64,000 nt of DNA from assembly GCF_049354825.1 (NCBI RefSeq), contig NZ_CP186480.1, positions 992,001 through 1,056,000 on the forward strand, read 5' to 3'. Shown here piece after piece: positions 8,417 through 16,686 of the stretch. The translations under genes and the position numbers were made by a program. The DNA comes from Novosphingobium sp049354825 (lineage in GTDB: Bacteria > Pseudomonadota > Alphaproteobacteria > Sphingomonadales > Sphingomonadaceae). The notes under the pieces were generated by a model. That model worked only from the letters and a program-made list of their open reading frames with translations. It was not told the DNA's origin and did not search any database. Position 1 is the first letter of the stretch, and the number at the start of each line of letters is the position of its first letter.

Positions 8417-9535
8417 TCACGCGGAGAGAAGGCGCTCGCTCACCACCTTGCCGCCCCGGGTCAGCCGGATCGCGCTGCCGATCTCGTCGTCGAGGACGGG
8501 CTTGCCCTGCTCCTTGTCCCAGAACGCGGAGAGGAAGTTGTAGAGGTTGCGCGAAAACAGCGCCGAGGCGTCGGCGGCCAGCGCCGCCGGCGTGTTGGCC
8601 CTGCCGATGATCTTGACGCCGTGCTTCTCGGTCACCCGGTCGGCGACCGAGCCCTCGACATTGCCGCCTTGCGCCACCGCCAGGTCGTAAATGACGCTGC
8701 CCGGTTTCATCGCCGCGATCTGGGCATCGGAGACCAGCCGCGGCGCGGCCCGGCCCGGTATCAGCGCGGTGGTGATGACGATGTCCTGCCTGGCGATATG
8801 GCTGGATACCAGCTCGGCCTGCGCCTTCTGGTATTCCTCGGACATCTCGGTGGCATAGCCGCCGGCGCCCTCGCCCTCGATGCCCTTGACGCTTTCCACG
8901 AAGATCGGCTTGGCGCCGAGCGACTGGATCTGCTCGCGAGTGGCGGAACGCACGTCGGTGGCGGACACTTGTGCGCCGAGGCGCCGGGCCGTCGCGATCG
9001 CCTGCAGCCCGGCGACGCCCACGCCCATCACGAAGACCTTGGCGGCGCTGACCGTTCCAGCTGCGGTCATCATCATCGGGAAGGCGCGGCCATAGGTATT
9101 CGCCGCCTCGATCACCGCCTTGTAGCCGGCCAGGTTGGACTGGCTGGAGAGGATGTCCATCGACTGCGCGCGGGTGATGCGCGGCATCCATTCCATCGCC
9201 AGCGCTTCGAAACCGGCGGCTGCATAAGCATCGACGCGCGCGCGCTGGCCGGTGGGATCGAGCCCCGCGACGATCCACGCGCCAGGGTTGGCGCCGGCCA
9301 GCCGCGCGGGCTCGGGTCCCTGCACCGCCAGCACGATGTCCGCACCCTGGGTCGCGCCGGCCGCCACGTCGGCCCCGGCGGCGGCATAGTCGGCATCGGG
9401 GATCGAGGCGCCCGCGCCCGCCCCCGGCTCTACCGCGACGGACGCGCCGAGCGCGATGAACTTCTTCACCGTCTCGGGCGTGGCGGCGACGCGCGTTTCG
9501 CCCGCGGCACCTTCCTTGAGGACCGCGATCTTCAT
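8417..9535 (-). CDS. pntAA: NAD(P) transhydrogenase subunit alpha part 1
   Basis: The 372-residue NAD(H)-binding dI domain of the proton-pumping transhydrogenase. It begins MKIAVLKEGAAGETRVAATP, as expected for the alanine dehydrogenase/PNT family, and has the Rossmann motif VMGVGVAGLQAIATARRLGA near residue 170, with the ATDVR segment that reads the NAD ribose, and DIVITTALIPGRAAP. The start at 9535 is 5 bp after the stop of the upstream oxidase subunit IV gene, so the two are probably cotranscribed. The membrane partner PntAB is encoded downstream beyond the fasciclin gene, an interruption unusual for pnt operons. Confidence 0.96.
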   Translation of the reverse strand: MKIAVLKEGAAGETRVAATPETVKKFIALGASVAVEPGAGAGASIPDADYAAAGADVAAGATQGADIVLAVQGPEPARLAGANPGAWIVAGLDPTGQRARVDAYAAAGFEALAMEWMPRITRAQSMDILSSQSNLAGYKAVIEAANTYGRAFPMMMTAAGTVSAAKVFVMGVGVAGLQAIATARRLGAQVSATDVRSATREQIQSLGAKPIFVESVKGIEGEGAGGYATEMSEEYQKAQAELVSSHIARQDIVITTALIPGRAAPRLVSDAQIAAMKPGSVIYDLAVAQGGNVEGSVADRVTEKHGVKIIGRANTPAALAADASALFSRNLYNFLSAFWDKEQGKPVLDDEIGSAIRLTRGGKVVSERLLSA

Positions 9536-9540
9536 CGCGG

Positions 9541-9660
9541 TCAGGAGATGATCAGGACGACGACGAGCGCGATCACCGCAAGCAGCGGGACCGTCCACTT
9601 GAGCATGCCGATGAAGCTTTCGTACGTCGCGTTCGCCGCCTTGATGTCGTTACCGGCCAT
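9541..9660 (-). CDS. aa3-type cytochrome c oxidase subunit IV
   Basis: A 39-residue single-span membrane protein: a short polar head (MAGNDIKAANATYESFIGMLKW) followed by TVPLLAVIALVVVLIIS. This pattern matches the tiny bacterial aa3 oxidase subunit IV family (COX4_pro_2), which packs against the oxidase core but is not catalytic. The start at 9660 has AAGGG nine to twelve bases upstream. The gene lies 5 bp before pntAA and away from any oxidase core genes in this window. Assignment rests on a short sequence, but the head motif and size are characteristic. Confidence 0.85.
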   Translation of the reverse strand: MAGNDIKAANATYESFIGMLKWTVPLLAVIALVVVLIIS

Positions 9661-9810
9661 GGGGTGCCCTTCCCTGATGTGCTGTTCGCCCGCCGCTCTA
9701 TCGCCGGGTGCGGGCCGGCTCAAGGGGGCACGCACGCAGCAGGCTTAATCGGCTCTTTACCTCGCGGCGCTAAAAGGCGTTACGAAACCTTAGCGGAGAT
9801 GCGCCTGGCG

Positions 9811-11229
9811 ATGGCCGAGCCACGGGAACGGCTGCTGATGCTGATCGACGATGAACCGGCCCAGTGCCGTCTCATCGGCGCTCTCGCCGCGCGTGAGGGC
9901 TGGCGCACGCTGGTCGTCAGGGAGGCCGACAGCGCTCTCGCCACGCTGGCGACGCGGCAGGGCATGCAGGTAGCCGCAATTATCCTCGACCAGTGGGTTC
10001 CGGGCGAGGACGCCTGCGCGCTGATCGCGCAGCTCAAGGCGCGTCGGCCCGGCATCCCGCTGTTGATGCTGACCACCAGTGCCTCGCCGCTCCTGGCGGT
10101 CGAGGCGATGCGCGCGGGCGCCACCGACTACCTGATCAAACCGGTCGCTCCCGATCGCCTGATGACCGCGCTGCGCCACGCCACCACGCGCGAGGCGCCG
10201 CGCCACGAATTGCAGCACCTGACCGAAAAGATGCCGGCAACGGCCGATTTCGACGCCATGGTCGGCGCCGCACCGGCGTTCCGCAGCGCGCTCGCGGTTG
10301 CCGCCAAGGCGGCGCGCGGGCACATCCCGGTCCTGATCGAGGGCGAAAGCGGCACCGGCAAGGAAATGGTCATCCGCGCGATGGTGGCCGCCAGTGCCCG
10401 CGCCAAGGCGCCGTTCCGGCTCATCAACGTCGGCGCGATCCCGGCCAACTCGGTCGAATCGGTGCTGTTCGGCCACGAACGCGGTGCCTTTCCCGGCGCC
10501 TTCGATCGCTACATCGGCGCGTTCCAGCACTGCGACGGCGGCACGCTCGCGCTCGACGAGGTGGACCGGCTGCCGGCAGCCGTGCAGGACAAGCTGCTGA
10601 CCGTCCTCGACAAGGGACTGATCCGCCCGATCGGCGCCGCGCATGCCTTTCACGTCGACGTGCGCGTCATCGCTGCTGCCAACCTGCCGCTGGCCGACAT
10701 GGTGCGCGGCGGCCACTTCGCCGCCGATCTGCACACCGCGCTGGCGCCGGTGCTGGTCACCCTGCCGCCGCTGCGCGAACGGCCCGGCGACCTGCCGGCG
10801 CTGGCCCGCCATTTCCTGGCCCGCATCGGCGAGCAGCCGGGGCTGCGGCCGCTGGGCATCACCGACAGCGCGCTGGCGCTGCTGGGCGCGTTCGACTGGC
10901 CCGGCAACGTCCGCCAGCTTCAGGCCGTGCTGTTCCGCGCCGCGGTCTTCTGCGAAGGCGATGCGCTGACCAGCGACGATTTCCCGCATCTTTCCGACCT
11001 TCTGGGCGATGAAGCGCAGAGCCGGCCGCAGCGCCAGGAAGATGCCGGGGTCATGCTTTACACCGCGGACGGCAACCTGCGTCCCCTCGAGGATATCGAG
11101 GCCGACGTCATCCGCCTTGCCATCGGCCATTACCGCGGCCGCATGACCGAAGTCGCGCGCCGGCTCGGCATCGGGCGATCGACGCTTTACCGCAAGCTCG
11201 GCGACCTGGGGATCGACAGCGCCGCCTAG
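9811..11229 (+). CDS. NtrC-type response regulator with altered GAFTGA loop
   Basis: A 472-residue regulator of receiver, AAA+ and Fis-type DNA-binding domains. The receiver has the acidic pair Asp13/Asp14, phospho-acceptor Asp60 and Lys110. The AAA+ domain has Walker A GESGTGKE (178-185), Walker B LALDE (246-250), and a C-terminal helix-turn-helix MTEVARRLGIGRSTLYRKLGDL. The sigma-54 contact loop reads GAFPGA (225-230) rather than GAFTGA, so classical sigma-54 activation is doubtful. The start is uncertain: ATG 9811 has GGAG 12 bases upstream, ATG 9799 lacks spacing. No sensor kinase is adjacent. Its stop is shared with folP in a 4-bp convergent overlap. Confidence 0.88.
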   Translation: MAEPRERLLMLIDDEPAQCRLIGALAAREGWRTLVVREADSALATLATRQGMQVAAIILDQWVPGEDACALIAQLKARRPGIPLLMLTTSASPLLAVEAMRAGATDYLIKPVAPDRLMTALRHATTREAPRHELQHLTEKMPATADFDAMVGAAPAFRSALAVAAKAARGHIPVLIEGESGTGKEMVIRAMVAASARAKAPFRLINVGAIPANSVESVLFGHERGAFPGAFDRYIGAFQHCDGGTLALDEVDRLPAAVQDKLLTVLDKGLIRPIGAAHAFHVDVRVIAAANLPLADMVRGGHFAADLHTALAPVLVTLPPLRERPGDLPALARHFLARIGEQPGLRPLGITDSALALLGAFDWPGNVRQLQAVLFRAAVFCEGDALTSDDFPHLSDLLGDEAQSRPQRQEDAGVMLYTADGNLRPLEDIEADVIRLAIGHYRGRMTEVARRLGIGRSTLYRKLGDLGIDSAA

Positions 11230-12314
11230 AGAACCTGGCTGAAGTCGGTCAATGCCGCGTCGCGCAGCCCGCGCCAGACGTCGCGGGCCTGGACCGTCTC
11301 GGGCACGTCGTGGACGCGCAGCAGTTGCACCCCGGCCTCCATCGCCTTCGCCGCCAGTAGCAGCGACCCGCCCAGCCGCTTGTGCGCAGGCGCCTCGTTC
11401 GACAGCGCGCCGACCATCCGCTTGCGGCTGGCGCCGACCATCAGCGGCTGGCCGAGCGCGTGGAATATCGGTAGCGCGTTGACCAGCGCCAGGTTGTCGG
11501 CGAGCGACTTGCCAAAGCCGATGCCGGGATCGAGGATGACGCGTTCCGGCGCGATGCCCGCTGCCACGGCGGCGTCGCGGCGGCCGCGCAGCCAGTCGAA
11601 CACGTCGAGCACGACATCGGCATAGTGGCCGCCGCCGTGCAGGTCCTCGCCCTCGCCGGGGGCGTGCATCAGGATGACCGGCGCGCCGCTGGCCGCGGCG
11701 AATTCCAGGCTGCGCGGATCGTGGCGCAGCGCCGAGACATCGTTGATGACGTGCGCACCGGCAGCCAGCGCGGCCTCCATCACCGCGGGCCGCCGGGTGT
11801 CGACGCTGACCGCAGCGCCCATCGCGCCAAGCCGCTCGATCGCCGGGATCACCCGCTTCAATTCGTCGCCCTCCCACACCGCGGCGGCGCCGGGACGGGT
11901 CGATTCGCCGCCGACGTCGATCATCGCGGCGCCCGCTTCCACCATCGCGGCAGCGTGGGCATGGGCGATCTCGGGATCGTCCATGAACTGGCCGCCGTCT
12001 GAGAAGCTGTCGGGCGTGACGTTGAGAATGCCGACCACTTGCGGCTGATCGAGCCGGAGCGTGCGCGTCCCCAGCTGCAGGGCCGCGTGCGGGTGCTGCA
12101 TCCCCTCGAACTGGGCCAGGACCGCCGGTGCCAGGCTGCCGCCGCGCAGATCGCGCACCGAGACGCGCTCGCGCCCGACCACGCGGCCGCCCTCGCGGCT
12201 GACGACGGCGAAGCGGCTGGCGTAGACCAGCCCGCCGCCCAGGCGGACGGCGTCGCCGTCCTCGCTCTGCGGATTGGCGGCGAGCGACAACGGGATGAGG
12301 TAGTGCTGGATCAT
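11226..12314 (-). CDS. folP: Dihydropteroate synthase
   Basis: This cytoplasmic folate enzyme joins p-aminobenzoate to the pterin diphosphate. The signature GILNVTPDSFSDGG sits at residues 95-108, followed by AAMIDVGGESTRPGA and the C-terminal RVHDVPETVQA. At 362 residues it is about 80-90 longer than typical enzymes because of an N-terminal extension (residues 1-90) lacking the signature; similar extensions are common in sphingomonads, which is recollection rather than a search result. Convergent with the response regulator gene, sharing the CTAG at 11226-11229. ccrM lies 73 bp upstream on the same strand. Confidence 0.95.
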   Translation of the reverse strand: MIQHYLIPLSLAANPQSEDGDAVRLGGGLVYASRFAVVSREGGRVVGRERVSVRDLRGGSLAPAVLAQFEGMQHPHAALQLGTRTLRLDQPQVVGILNVTPDSFSDGGQFMDDPEIAHAHAAAMVEAGAAMIDVGGESTRPGAAAVWEGDELKRVIPAIERLGAMGAAVSVDTRRPAVMEAALAAGAHVINDVSALRHDPRSLEFAAASGAPVILMHAPGEGEDLHGGGHYADVVLDVFDWLRGRRDAAVAAGIAPERVILDPGIGFGKSLADNLALVNALPIFHALGQPLMVGASRKRMVGALSNEAPAHKRLGGSLLLAAKAMEAGVQLLRVHDVPETVQARDVWRGLRDAALTDFSQVL

Positions 12315-12387
12315 GGTCTCGGTCGCCGCTGCAGAATGATGCCGGATTGCCTACGCCAGTTATCGCGGCGAGGCGATGGCAGCGACC

Positions 12388-13533
12388 TCAGGGCTCGGTG
12401 GCGAGCAGGTAGAGCTGCCGCAGCGCGTCGAGCGGCTTGGCTTCGCCCTCGTGCTCGATATGCCAGTATGTCCAGCCGTTGCAGCTGGGGGCGTCCTGCA
12501 CCTTGGCGCCAAGCCCGTGGATCGAGCCGGTGTCGGCACCCGCCGCCAGCGACCCGTCGGCGCGCACGGTGGCGCTGACGCGGCGCTTCTTGTCGAACAC
12601 CCGCGTACCCGGCGCGATCATCCCGGTTTCCACCAGCGTGCCGAACGCAACCTTCGGCGCCGACTTGGGGCTCTGCATCGTCGTCAGCGCCGATTCGTCG
12701 AGCGGCAGCGCCAGTTCGATGCGGGCCATGGCGGCATCGCGGTAACCGTCCTCGCGCTCACAACCGATCCACTCCCGCCCCAGCCGCCGCGCGACTGCGC
12801 CGGTGGTGCCGGTGCCGAAGAACGGGTCCAGCACGACATCGCCCTTGTTGGTGGTCGCCAGCATCAGGCGGTAGAGCAGCGCCTCGGGCTTCTGGGTCGG
12901 GTGGACCTTGTGGCCGTCCTTTTTCAGCCGTTCGGGCCCGGCGCAGATCGGCAGCACCCAGTCGGAGCGCATCTGCAATTCATCGTTGAGCGTTTTCATC
13001 GCCCGGTAGTTGAAGGTGTATTTGGCCTTTTCGCCCATCGCCGCCCAGATCAGCGTTTCGTGCGCGTTGGTGAAGCGGGTGCCCTTGAAGTTGGGCATCG
13101 GGTTGGCCTTGCGCCAGACGATGTCGTTGAGGATCCAGAACCCCATGTCCTGCATCGCCGCGCCGACGCGGAAGATGTTGTGATAGCTGCCGATCACCCA
13201 CAGCGAGCCGGCGGGCTTGAGCACGCGGCGCGCCTCGGCCAGCCACTGGCGCGTGAAGCGGTCATAAGTGGCGAAGCTTTCGAACTGGTCCCAGTGATCG
13301 GTTACCGCGTCGACATGGCTGCCGTCGGGGCGCGCCAGGTCTCCGCCCAGTTGCAGGTTGTAGGGCGGATCGGCGAAGATCATGTCGACGCAGGCGTCGG
13401 GCAGCGATCGCATCGCCGCCACGCAATCGCCCGCCAGGATCTGCCCCAGCGGCAGATCGCGCGCTGGCGCCGCAGGCCTGACCCCCTGTTTGACCTGCGG
13501 CGCGCGCGCCCGCTCCCCGACCAGAACGCCCAT
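12388..13533 (-). CDS. ccrM: Cell-cycle DNA adenine methyltransferase CcrM (GANTC)
   Basis: A beta-class N6-adenine methyltransferase of about 381 residues. Motif DPPYNLQLGGDL is followed by DAVTDHWDQFESF, GSYHNIFRVG, WRKANPMPNFKGTRF, HPTQKPEALLYR and the AdoMet motif DPFFGTGTTG; the C-terminal domain ends with CNGWTYWHIEHEGEAKPLDALR. All closely resemble Caulobacter CcrM, which methylates GANTC and is cell-cycle regulated in alphaproteobacteria. I prefer the ATG at 13533 (AGGGG just upstream) over one at 13563. Five GANTC sites lie in the 160 bp upstream, suggesting methylation-dependent autoregulation. Confidence 0.96.
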   Translation of the reverse strand: MGVLVGERARAPQVKQGVRPAAPARDLPLGQILAGDCVAAMRSLPDACVDMIFADPPYNLQLGGDLARPDGSHVDAVTDHWDQFESFATYDRFTRQWLAEARRVLKPAGSLWVIGSYHNIFRVGAAMQDMGFWILNDIVWRKANPMPNFKGTRFTNAHETLIWAAMGEKAKYTFNYRAMKTLNDELQMRSDWVLPICAGPERLKKDGHKVHPTQKPEALLYRLMLATTNKGDVVLDPFFGTGTTGAVARRLGREWIGCEREDGYRDAAMARIELALPLDESALTTMQSPKSAPKVAFGTLVETGMIAPGTRVFDKKRRVSATVRADGSLAAGADTGSIHGLGAKVQDAPSCNGWTYWHIEHEGEAKPLDALRQLYLLATEP

Positions 13534-13567
13534 CTTCACCCCTGTTCCCCGTAACGACGGCAAGGGT

Positions 13568-13690
13568 GAATCCGCGCGACTCCCGCGTCAAGCGCGCCTG
13601 TTCAGGCCGAGGCCGGCGCGTCGCCCGGCCGCGCCGCGAACAGAACGAGTCCGACACACGATCTTGAGTCCGCGGGGGACTGGACGACTC
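13568..13690 (-). promoter_or_regulatory. Cluster of five GANTC sites upstream of ccrM
   Basis: GAATC at 13568, GACTC at 13578, GAGTC at 13647, GAGTC at 13666 and GACTC at 13686 lie in the 194-bp gap between rnhB and ccrM. At this base composition I would expect one such site per roughly 300 bp, so five in 123 bp is a strong excess. In Caulobacter the ccrM promoter also carries GANTC sites whose methylation state affects transcription. No clear -35/-10 was identified. Role in autoregulation is inferred. Confidence 0.65.
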
Positions 13691-13727
13691 GATATCTAGT
13701 GGTGTGGCCGCAAAGACTCGGCGGCGG

Positions 13728-14363
13728 TCAAAACAGGGCGAGCTGGGCGACCGGGGCAAAGCTGCGCCGGTGCAGCGGCGTCGGGCCGTGATCGCGCAGC
13801 GCGGTCAGGTGTTCCGGCGTGCCGTAGCCGGCGTTGCGTTCCCAGCCGTAATGCGGGTGCGCGGCGGCATGGCCGCGCATCAGGCGGTCGCGGTGCTCCT
13901 TGGCAACGATCGAGGCGGCCGAAATGCACGGTTCGATGGCGTCTCCGCCCACGATCGCGCGCGCCGGCCAGCACCACTCGGGCCGGCGCCCGGCCGGCGT
14001 CAGGTTGCCGTCGACCAGGACCTGGTGCGGGCCATCGAGGCCATCGGCATCAAGCTGGTTGCACAGCGCCAGGACCGCGCGGGTCATCGCCAGCATCGTC
14101 GCACCGAAGATGTTGAGCGAATCGATCTCGTCCACGTCGGCAACGCCCACGGCCCAGCGGCAGCGGCGCTTGATCCTGTCCTCCAGCACGGCGCGGGTGT
14201 CGCGCCGCAGCTTCTTCGAATCGTCGAGGCCCGCCGGGCGCGGCCGGCACAGTACGACCGCCGCGGCGACCACGGGCCCGGCCAGCGGCCCGCGCCCGGC
14301 TTCATCGACGCCGATCACGAAACCCTTGCCACAAGGCGTCTTTTGAAACGTAGTAACCGGCAT
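13728..14363 (-). CDS. rnhB: Ribonuclease HII
   Basis: A 211-residue enzyme that cuts RNA in RNA-DNA hybrids and excises misincorporated ribonucleotides. Active-site elements are GVDEAGRGPLAGPVVAAAV near residues 17-36 (Asp and Glu metal ligands), LDDSKKL, VDGN and ASIVAKEHRDRLM. I set the start at the ATG 14363-14361, 11 bases after a GGGAAG on the minus strand; longer readings run into the neighbouring gene. This ATG shares its CATG with the start of the divergent sugar dehydrogenase gene, so each gene's upstream region lies in the other's coding sequence. Confidence 0.93.
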   Translation of the reverse strand: MPVTTFQKTPCGKGFVIGVDEAGRGPLAGPVVAAAVVLCRPRPAGLDDSKKLRRDTRAVLEDRIKRRCRWAVGVADVDEIDSLNIFGATMLAMTRAVLALCNQLDADGLDGPHQVLVDGNLTPAGRRPEWCWPARAIVGGDAIEPCISAASIVAKEHRDRLMRGHAAAHPHYGWERNAGYGTPEHLTALRDHGPTPLHRRSFAPVAQLALF

Positions 14364-15537
14364 GACCAACCGCAGCTTCCCGATCCGTGCCTTATCGCCC
14401 CTCCTCCTCGCGCTCGCAAGCTGCGGCGCCGCCGCGCCGGGGGACAAGGGCGCGGCGACTTCTACCCCCAGCGCCGGACCGGGCTTCCGGACCCAGGCGC
14501 TGGCGACGTTCGAGGAGCCGTGGGGCGCCGCCTTCGTGCCGGGCACGCCCTACCTGCTGGTGACCGAGCGCAAGGGCACACTCAAGCTGGTCGACAGCAT
14601 GAATATCGTGCACCCCGTCAGCGGAGCGCCCACCGTCGATTACGGCGGCCAGGGCGGGCTGGGCGATGTCGCCTTCGCGCCCGGCACCACTGCCGACGGC
14701 GGCTACCCGGTCTATCTCAGCTGGGTCGAAGCCGGGCCCGGCGACACCCGCGGCGCGGTGGTCGGCCGCGGCACGCTGCACATCGACGAGATGAACGGCG
14801 CATCCGCGATCAGCGGCCTTGAGGTGATCTGGCGCCAGGCGCCCAAGGTTACCGGCCGCGGTCACTTTTCGCACCGGCTGCTGGTCAGCCCGGACGAGCG
14901 CTACCTGTACGTTTCCAGCGGCGAGCGGCAGAAATTCACCCCGGCGCAGGACCTCACCAACAATCTCGGCAAGGTCGTCCGCCTCAACCTCGACGGGACA
15001 CCGGCGGCGGGCAACGCGTTCAGCGGCCAGGCGGGCAAGGCGCAGGACATCTGGTCCTACGGGCACCGCAACGTCCTCGGCCTCGATTTCGATGCCCAGG
15101 GACGCTTGTGGGACCTCGAGCACGGACCGGCCGGCGGCGACGAGCTCAACCTGGTGGAGCGCGGGCGCAATTATGGCTGGCCGCTGGTTTCCAACGGCGA
15201 CAATTACGACGGCACACCGATTCCGCGCCACGCGACCCGGCCCGACCTTGCTGCCCCGGCGATCAGCTGGAACCCGGTGATCGCGCCTGGCGATTTCCTG
15301 TTCTACAAGGGCTCGCTGTTCCCGTGGCGCGGCCAGGCGATCGTGACCGCGATGAAGCCCGGCGGACTGGTGCGGGTGGGTATCGACGGTACGAAGGGAT
15401 CGAAACCGGCGGCCACCGAACTGGCGCGCTATCCGCTGGAACGCCGCATTCGCGAGATCGTCGAGGCGCGGGACGGTTCGCTGCTGCTGCTCGAGGACGG
15501 CAAGGGCGGCCGCCTGCTGCGCCTGACGCAGCAATAG
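14362..15537 (+). CDS. PQQ-dependent sugar dehydrogenase-type lipoprotein
   Basis: A 391-residue exported protein of the glucose/sorbosone dehydrogenase (GSDH) beta-propeller family. MTNRSFPIRALSPLLLALAS ends in a lipobox (LASC), so it is probably anchored in the envelope. Family motifs include EEPWGAAFVPGTPYLLVTER, YGGQGGLGDVAFAP, HFSHRLLVSPDERYLYVSSG, SYGHRNVLGLDFD and EHGPAGGDELNLVERGRNYG. Members (for example YliI/Asd) oxidise aldoses with PQQ at the periplasmic face; substrate here is unknown. The ATG at 14362 overlaps the rnhB start on the other strand, and no obvious ribosome-binding site precedes it. Confidence 0.9.
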   Translation: MTNRSFPIRALSPLLLALASCGAAAPGDKGAATSTPSAGPGFRTQALATFEEPWGAAFVPGTPYLLVTERKGTLKLVDSMNIVHPVSGAPTVDYGGQGGLGDVAFAPGTTADGGYPVYLSWVEAGPGDTRGAVVGRGTLHIDEMNGASAISGLEVIWRQAPKVTGRGHFSHRLLVSPDERYLYVSSGERQKFTPAQDLTNNLGKVVRLNLDGTPAAGNAFSGQAGKAQDIWSYGHRNVLGLDFDAQGRLWDLEHGPAGGDELNLVERGRNYGWPLVSNGDNYDGTPIPRHATRPDLAAPAISWNPVIAPGDFLFYKGSLFPWRGQAIVTAMKPGGLVRVGIDGTKGSKPAATELARYPLERRIREIVEARDGSLLLLEDGKGGRLLRLTQQ

Positions 15538-15586
15538 CGCGTTTTCGTTCGACAGCCGGTGCCCGGCGCCTTATCGGCGCGCGCCA

Positions 15587-16108
15587 ATGTCTGCCGCCCC
15601 AACCCTGATCCCGCTCGACTCGGTCGATCCCGCGCTTGTCGAGGCGCTGCTCGACCGTGCGTTCGAGCCCGAACGCCGCAACCGCACCGCCTACCGCGTG
15701 CGCGAGGGCATGGAGTGGCTGCCGGCGCTGTCGTTCGCGGCGCTGGACGCTGACGAGGACCTGGTCGGCTCGATCCAGTGCTGGCCGGTCGCGCTGACCG
15801 ACGGTGCCGGCCGCGCTCATCCGATGATCATGGTCGGCCCGGTCGCGGTCCTGCCCGAACACCAGGGCGAAGGATACGGAAAGGCGCTGATGAGCGCCGC
15901 GGTGACCGCGATCGATCCGCGCGCGCCCTTGCCGCAGGTGATGATCGGCGATGCCGACTACTACGGCCGGTTCTGGGGCTTTTCCGCTGCGCCGACCGCC
16001 GGCTGGCGGCTGCCGGGCCCGTGGGACCCCGACCGCCTGCTGGTGCGCAGCGCCGATCCTGCCGCGCTGCCCGCCGACGGCATGCTGGGGCCCTGGCGGC
16101 GGCACTAG
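15587..16108 (+). CDS. GNAT family N-acetyltransferase
   Basis: A 173-residue cytoplasmic acetyltransferase. The acetyl-CoA binding region is GPVAVLPEHQGEGYGKALM (about residues 81-99), which contains the Q/RxxGxG/A pyrophosphate loop, and GDADYYGRFWGFSAAP is typical of the YhbS-like branch. Substrate cannot be predicted. The gene begins 49 bp after the sugar dehydrogenase stop and precedes the DUF1285-Nudix-cca run on the same strand, so it may be the first gene of that operon. The start ATG is unambiguous: no earlier in-frame start fits. Confidence 0.88.
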   Translation: MSAAPTLIPLDSVDPALVEALLDRAFEPERRNRTAYRVREGMEWLPALSFAALDADEDLVGSIQCWPVALTDGAGRAHPMIMVGPVAVLPEHQGEGYGKALMSAAVTAIDPRAPLPQVMIGDADYYGRFWGFSAAPTAGWRLPGPWDPDRLLVRSADPAALPADGMLGPWRRH

Positions 16109-16149
16109 TTGACCTTGGCTGGGGCGGGACGATCTGGCATCGCGCTGCG

Positions 16150-16686
16150 GTGCCGTATGAACCGCCCCCCGACCTTGCGACGCTGAGCCTGGCGGAGATC
16201 GCCGCGCTGGTGGCCGCGCGCAAGCTGCCGCCCGTGGCGGAATGGGCGCCCGGGCGCAGCGGCGACAGCCTGATGCGGATCGCCGCCGACGGGCGCTGGT
16301 ACCACGACGGCGGCGCGATCACCCGGCCCGCCATGGTGCGCGCGTTTTCCGCGCTGCTGCGCCGCGAGGGTGATGGCCACTACCTGGTCACCCCGCACGA
16401 AAAGCTGGCCATCGCGGTCGATGACGCCGCCTTCGTCGCGGTCGACGTGGCGCGCACGGACGGCGCGCTGGCGTTTCGCCTCAACACCGACGACCTGGTG
16501 GTGGCCGGCCCCGCGCACCCGTTGAGCGTGCGCGGCCATGTCGATGCGCCGGCGGTCTACCTCGCCGTGCGCGGCGGCACCGAAGCGCGCCTCAACCGCA
16601 GCACCTGGTTGCAACTGGCCGAGCTGGCCGATGCGGACGGGACGGTCGCCAGCCGGGGCGCGCGGTTCGGGCTGGTTCCGGCATGA
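16150..16686 (+). CDS. DUF1285 domain-containing protein
   Basis: A 178-residue protein of the DUF1285 family, found mostly in proteobacteria and of unknown function. MPYEPPPDLATLSLAEIAALVAARKLPP, the SGDSLMRIAADGRWYHDGGAITRPAMVRAFSALLRRE core and FRLNTDDLVVAGPAHPL are characteristic. I chose the GTG at 16150 because the reading that begins there (MPYEPPPD) matches what I recall of homologues and no ATG is available; the 41 bp before it are probably leader. The stop overlaps the Nudix start (ATGA). The order DUF1285 - Nudix - cca suggests a link to nucleotide or RNA housekeeping, but that is only inference. Confidence 0.88.
   Translation: MPYEPPPDLATLSLAEIAALVAARKLPPVAEWAPGRSGDSLMRIAADGRWYHDGGAITRPAMVRAFSALLRREGDGHYLVTPHEKLAIAVDDAAFVAVDVARTDGALAFRLNTDDLVVAGPAHPLSVRGHVDAPAVYLAVRGGTEARLNRSTWLQLAELADADGTVASRGARFGLVPA

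Noticed and set aside
9790..11877. Minus-strand open frame of 695 codons opposite the response regulator
   Set aside because: It runs antisense to a protein with clear receiver, AAA+ and Fis motifs; no recognisable domain of its own.
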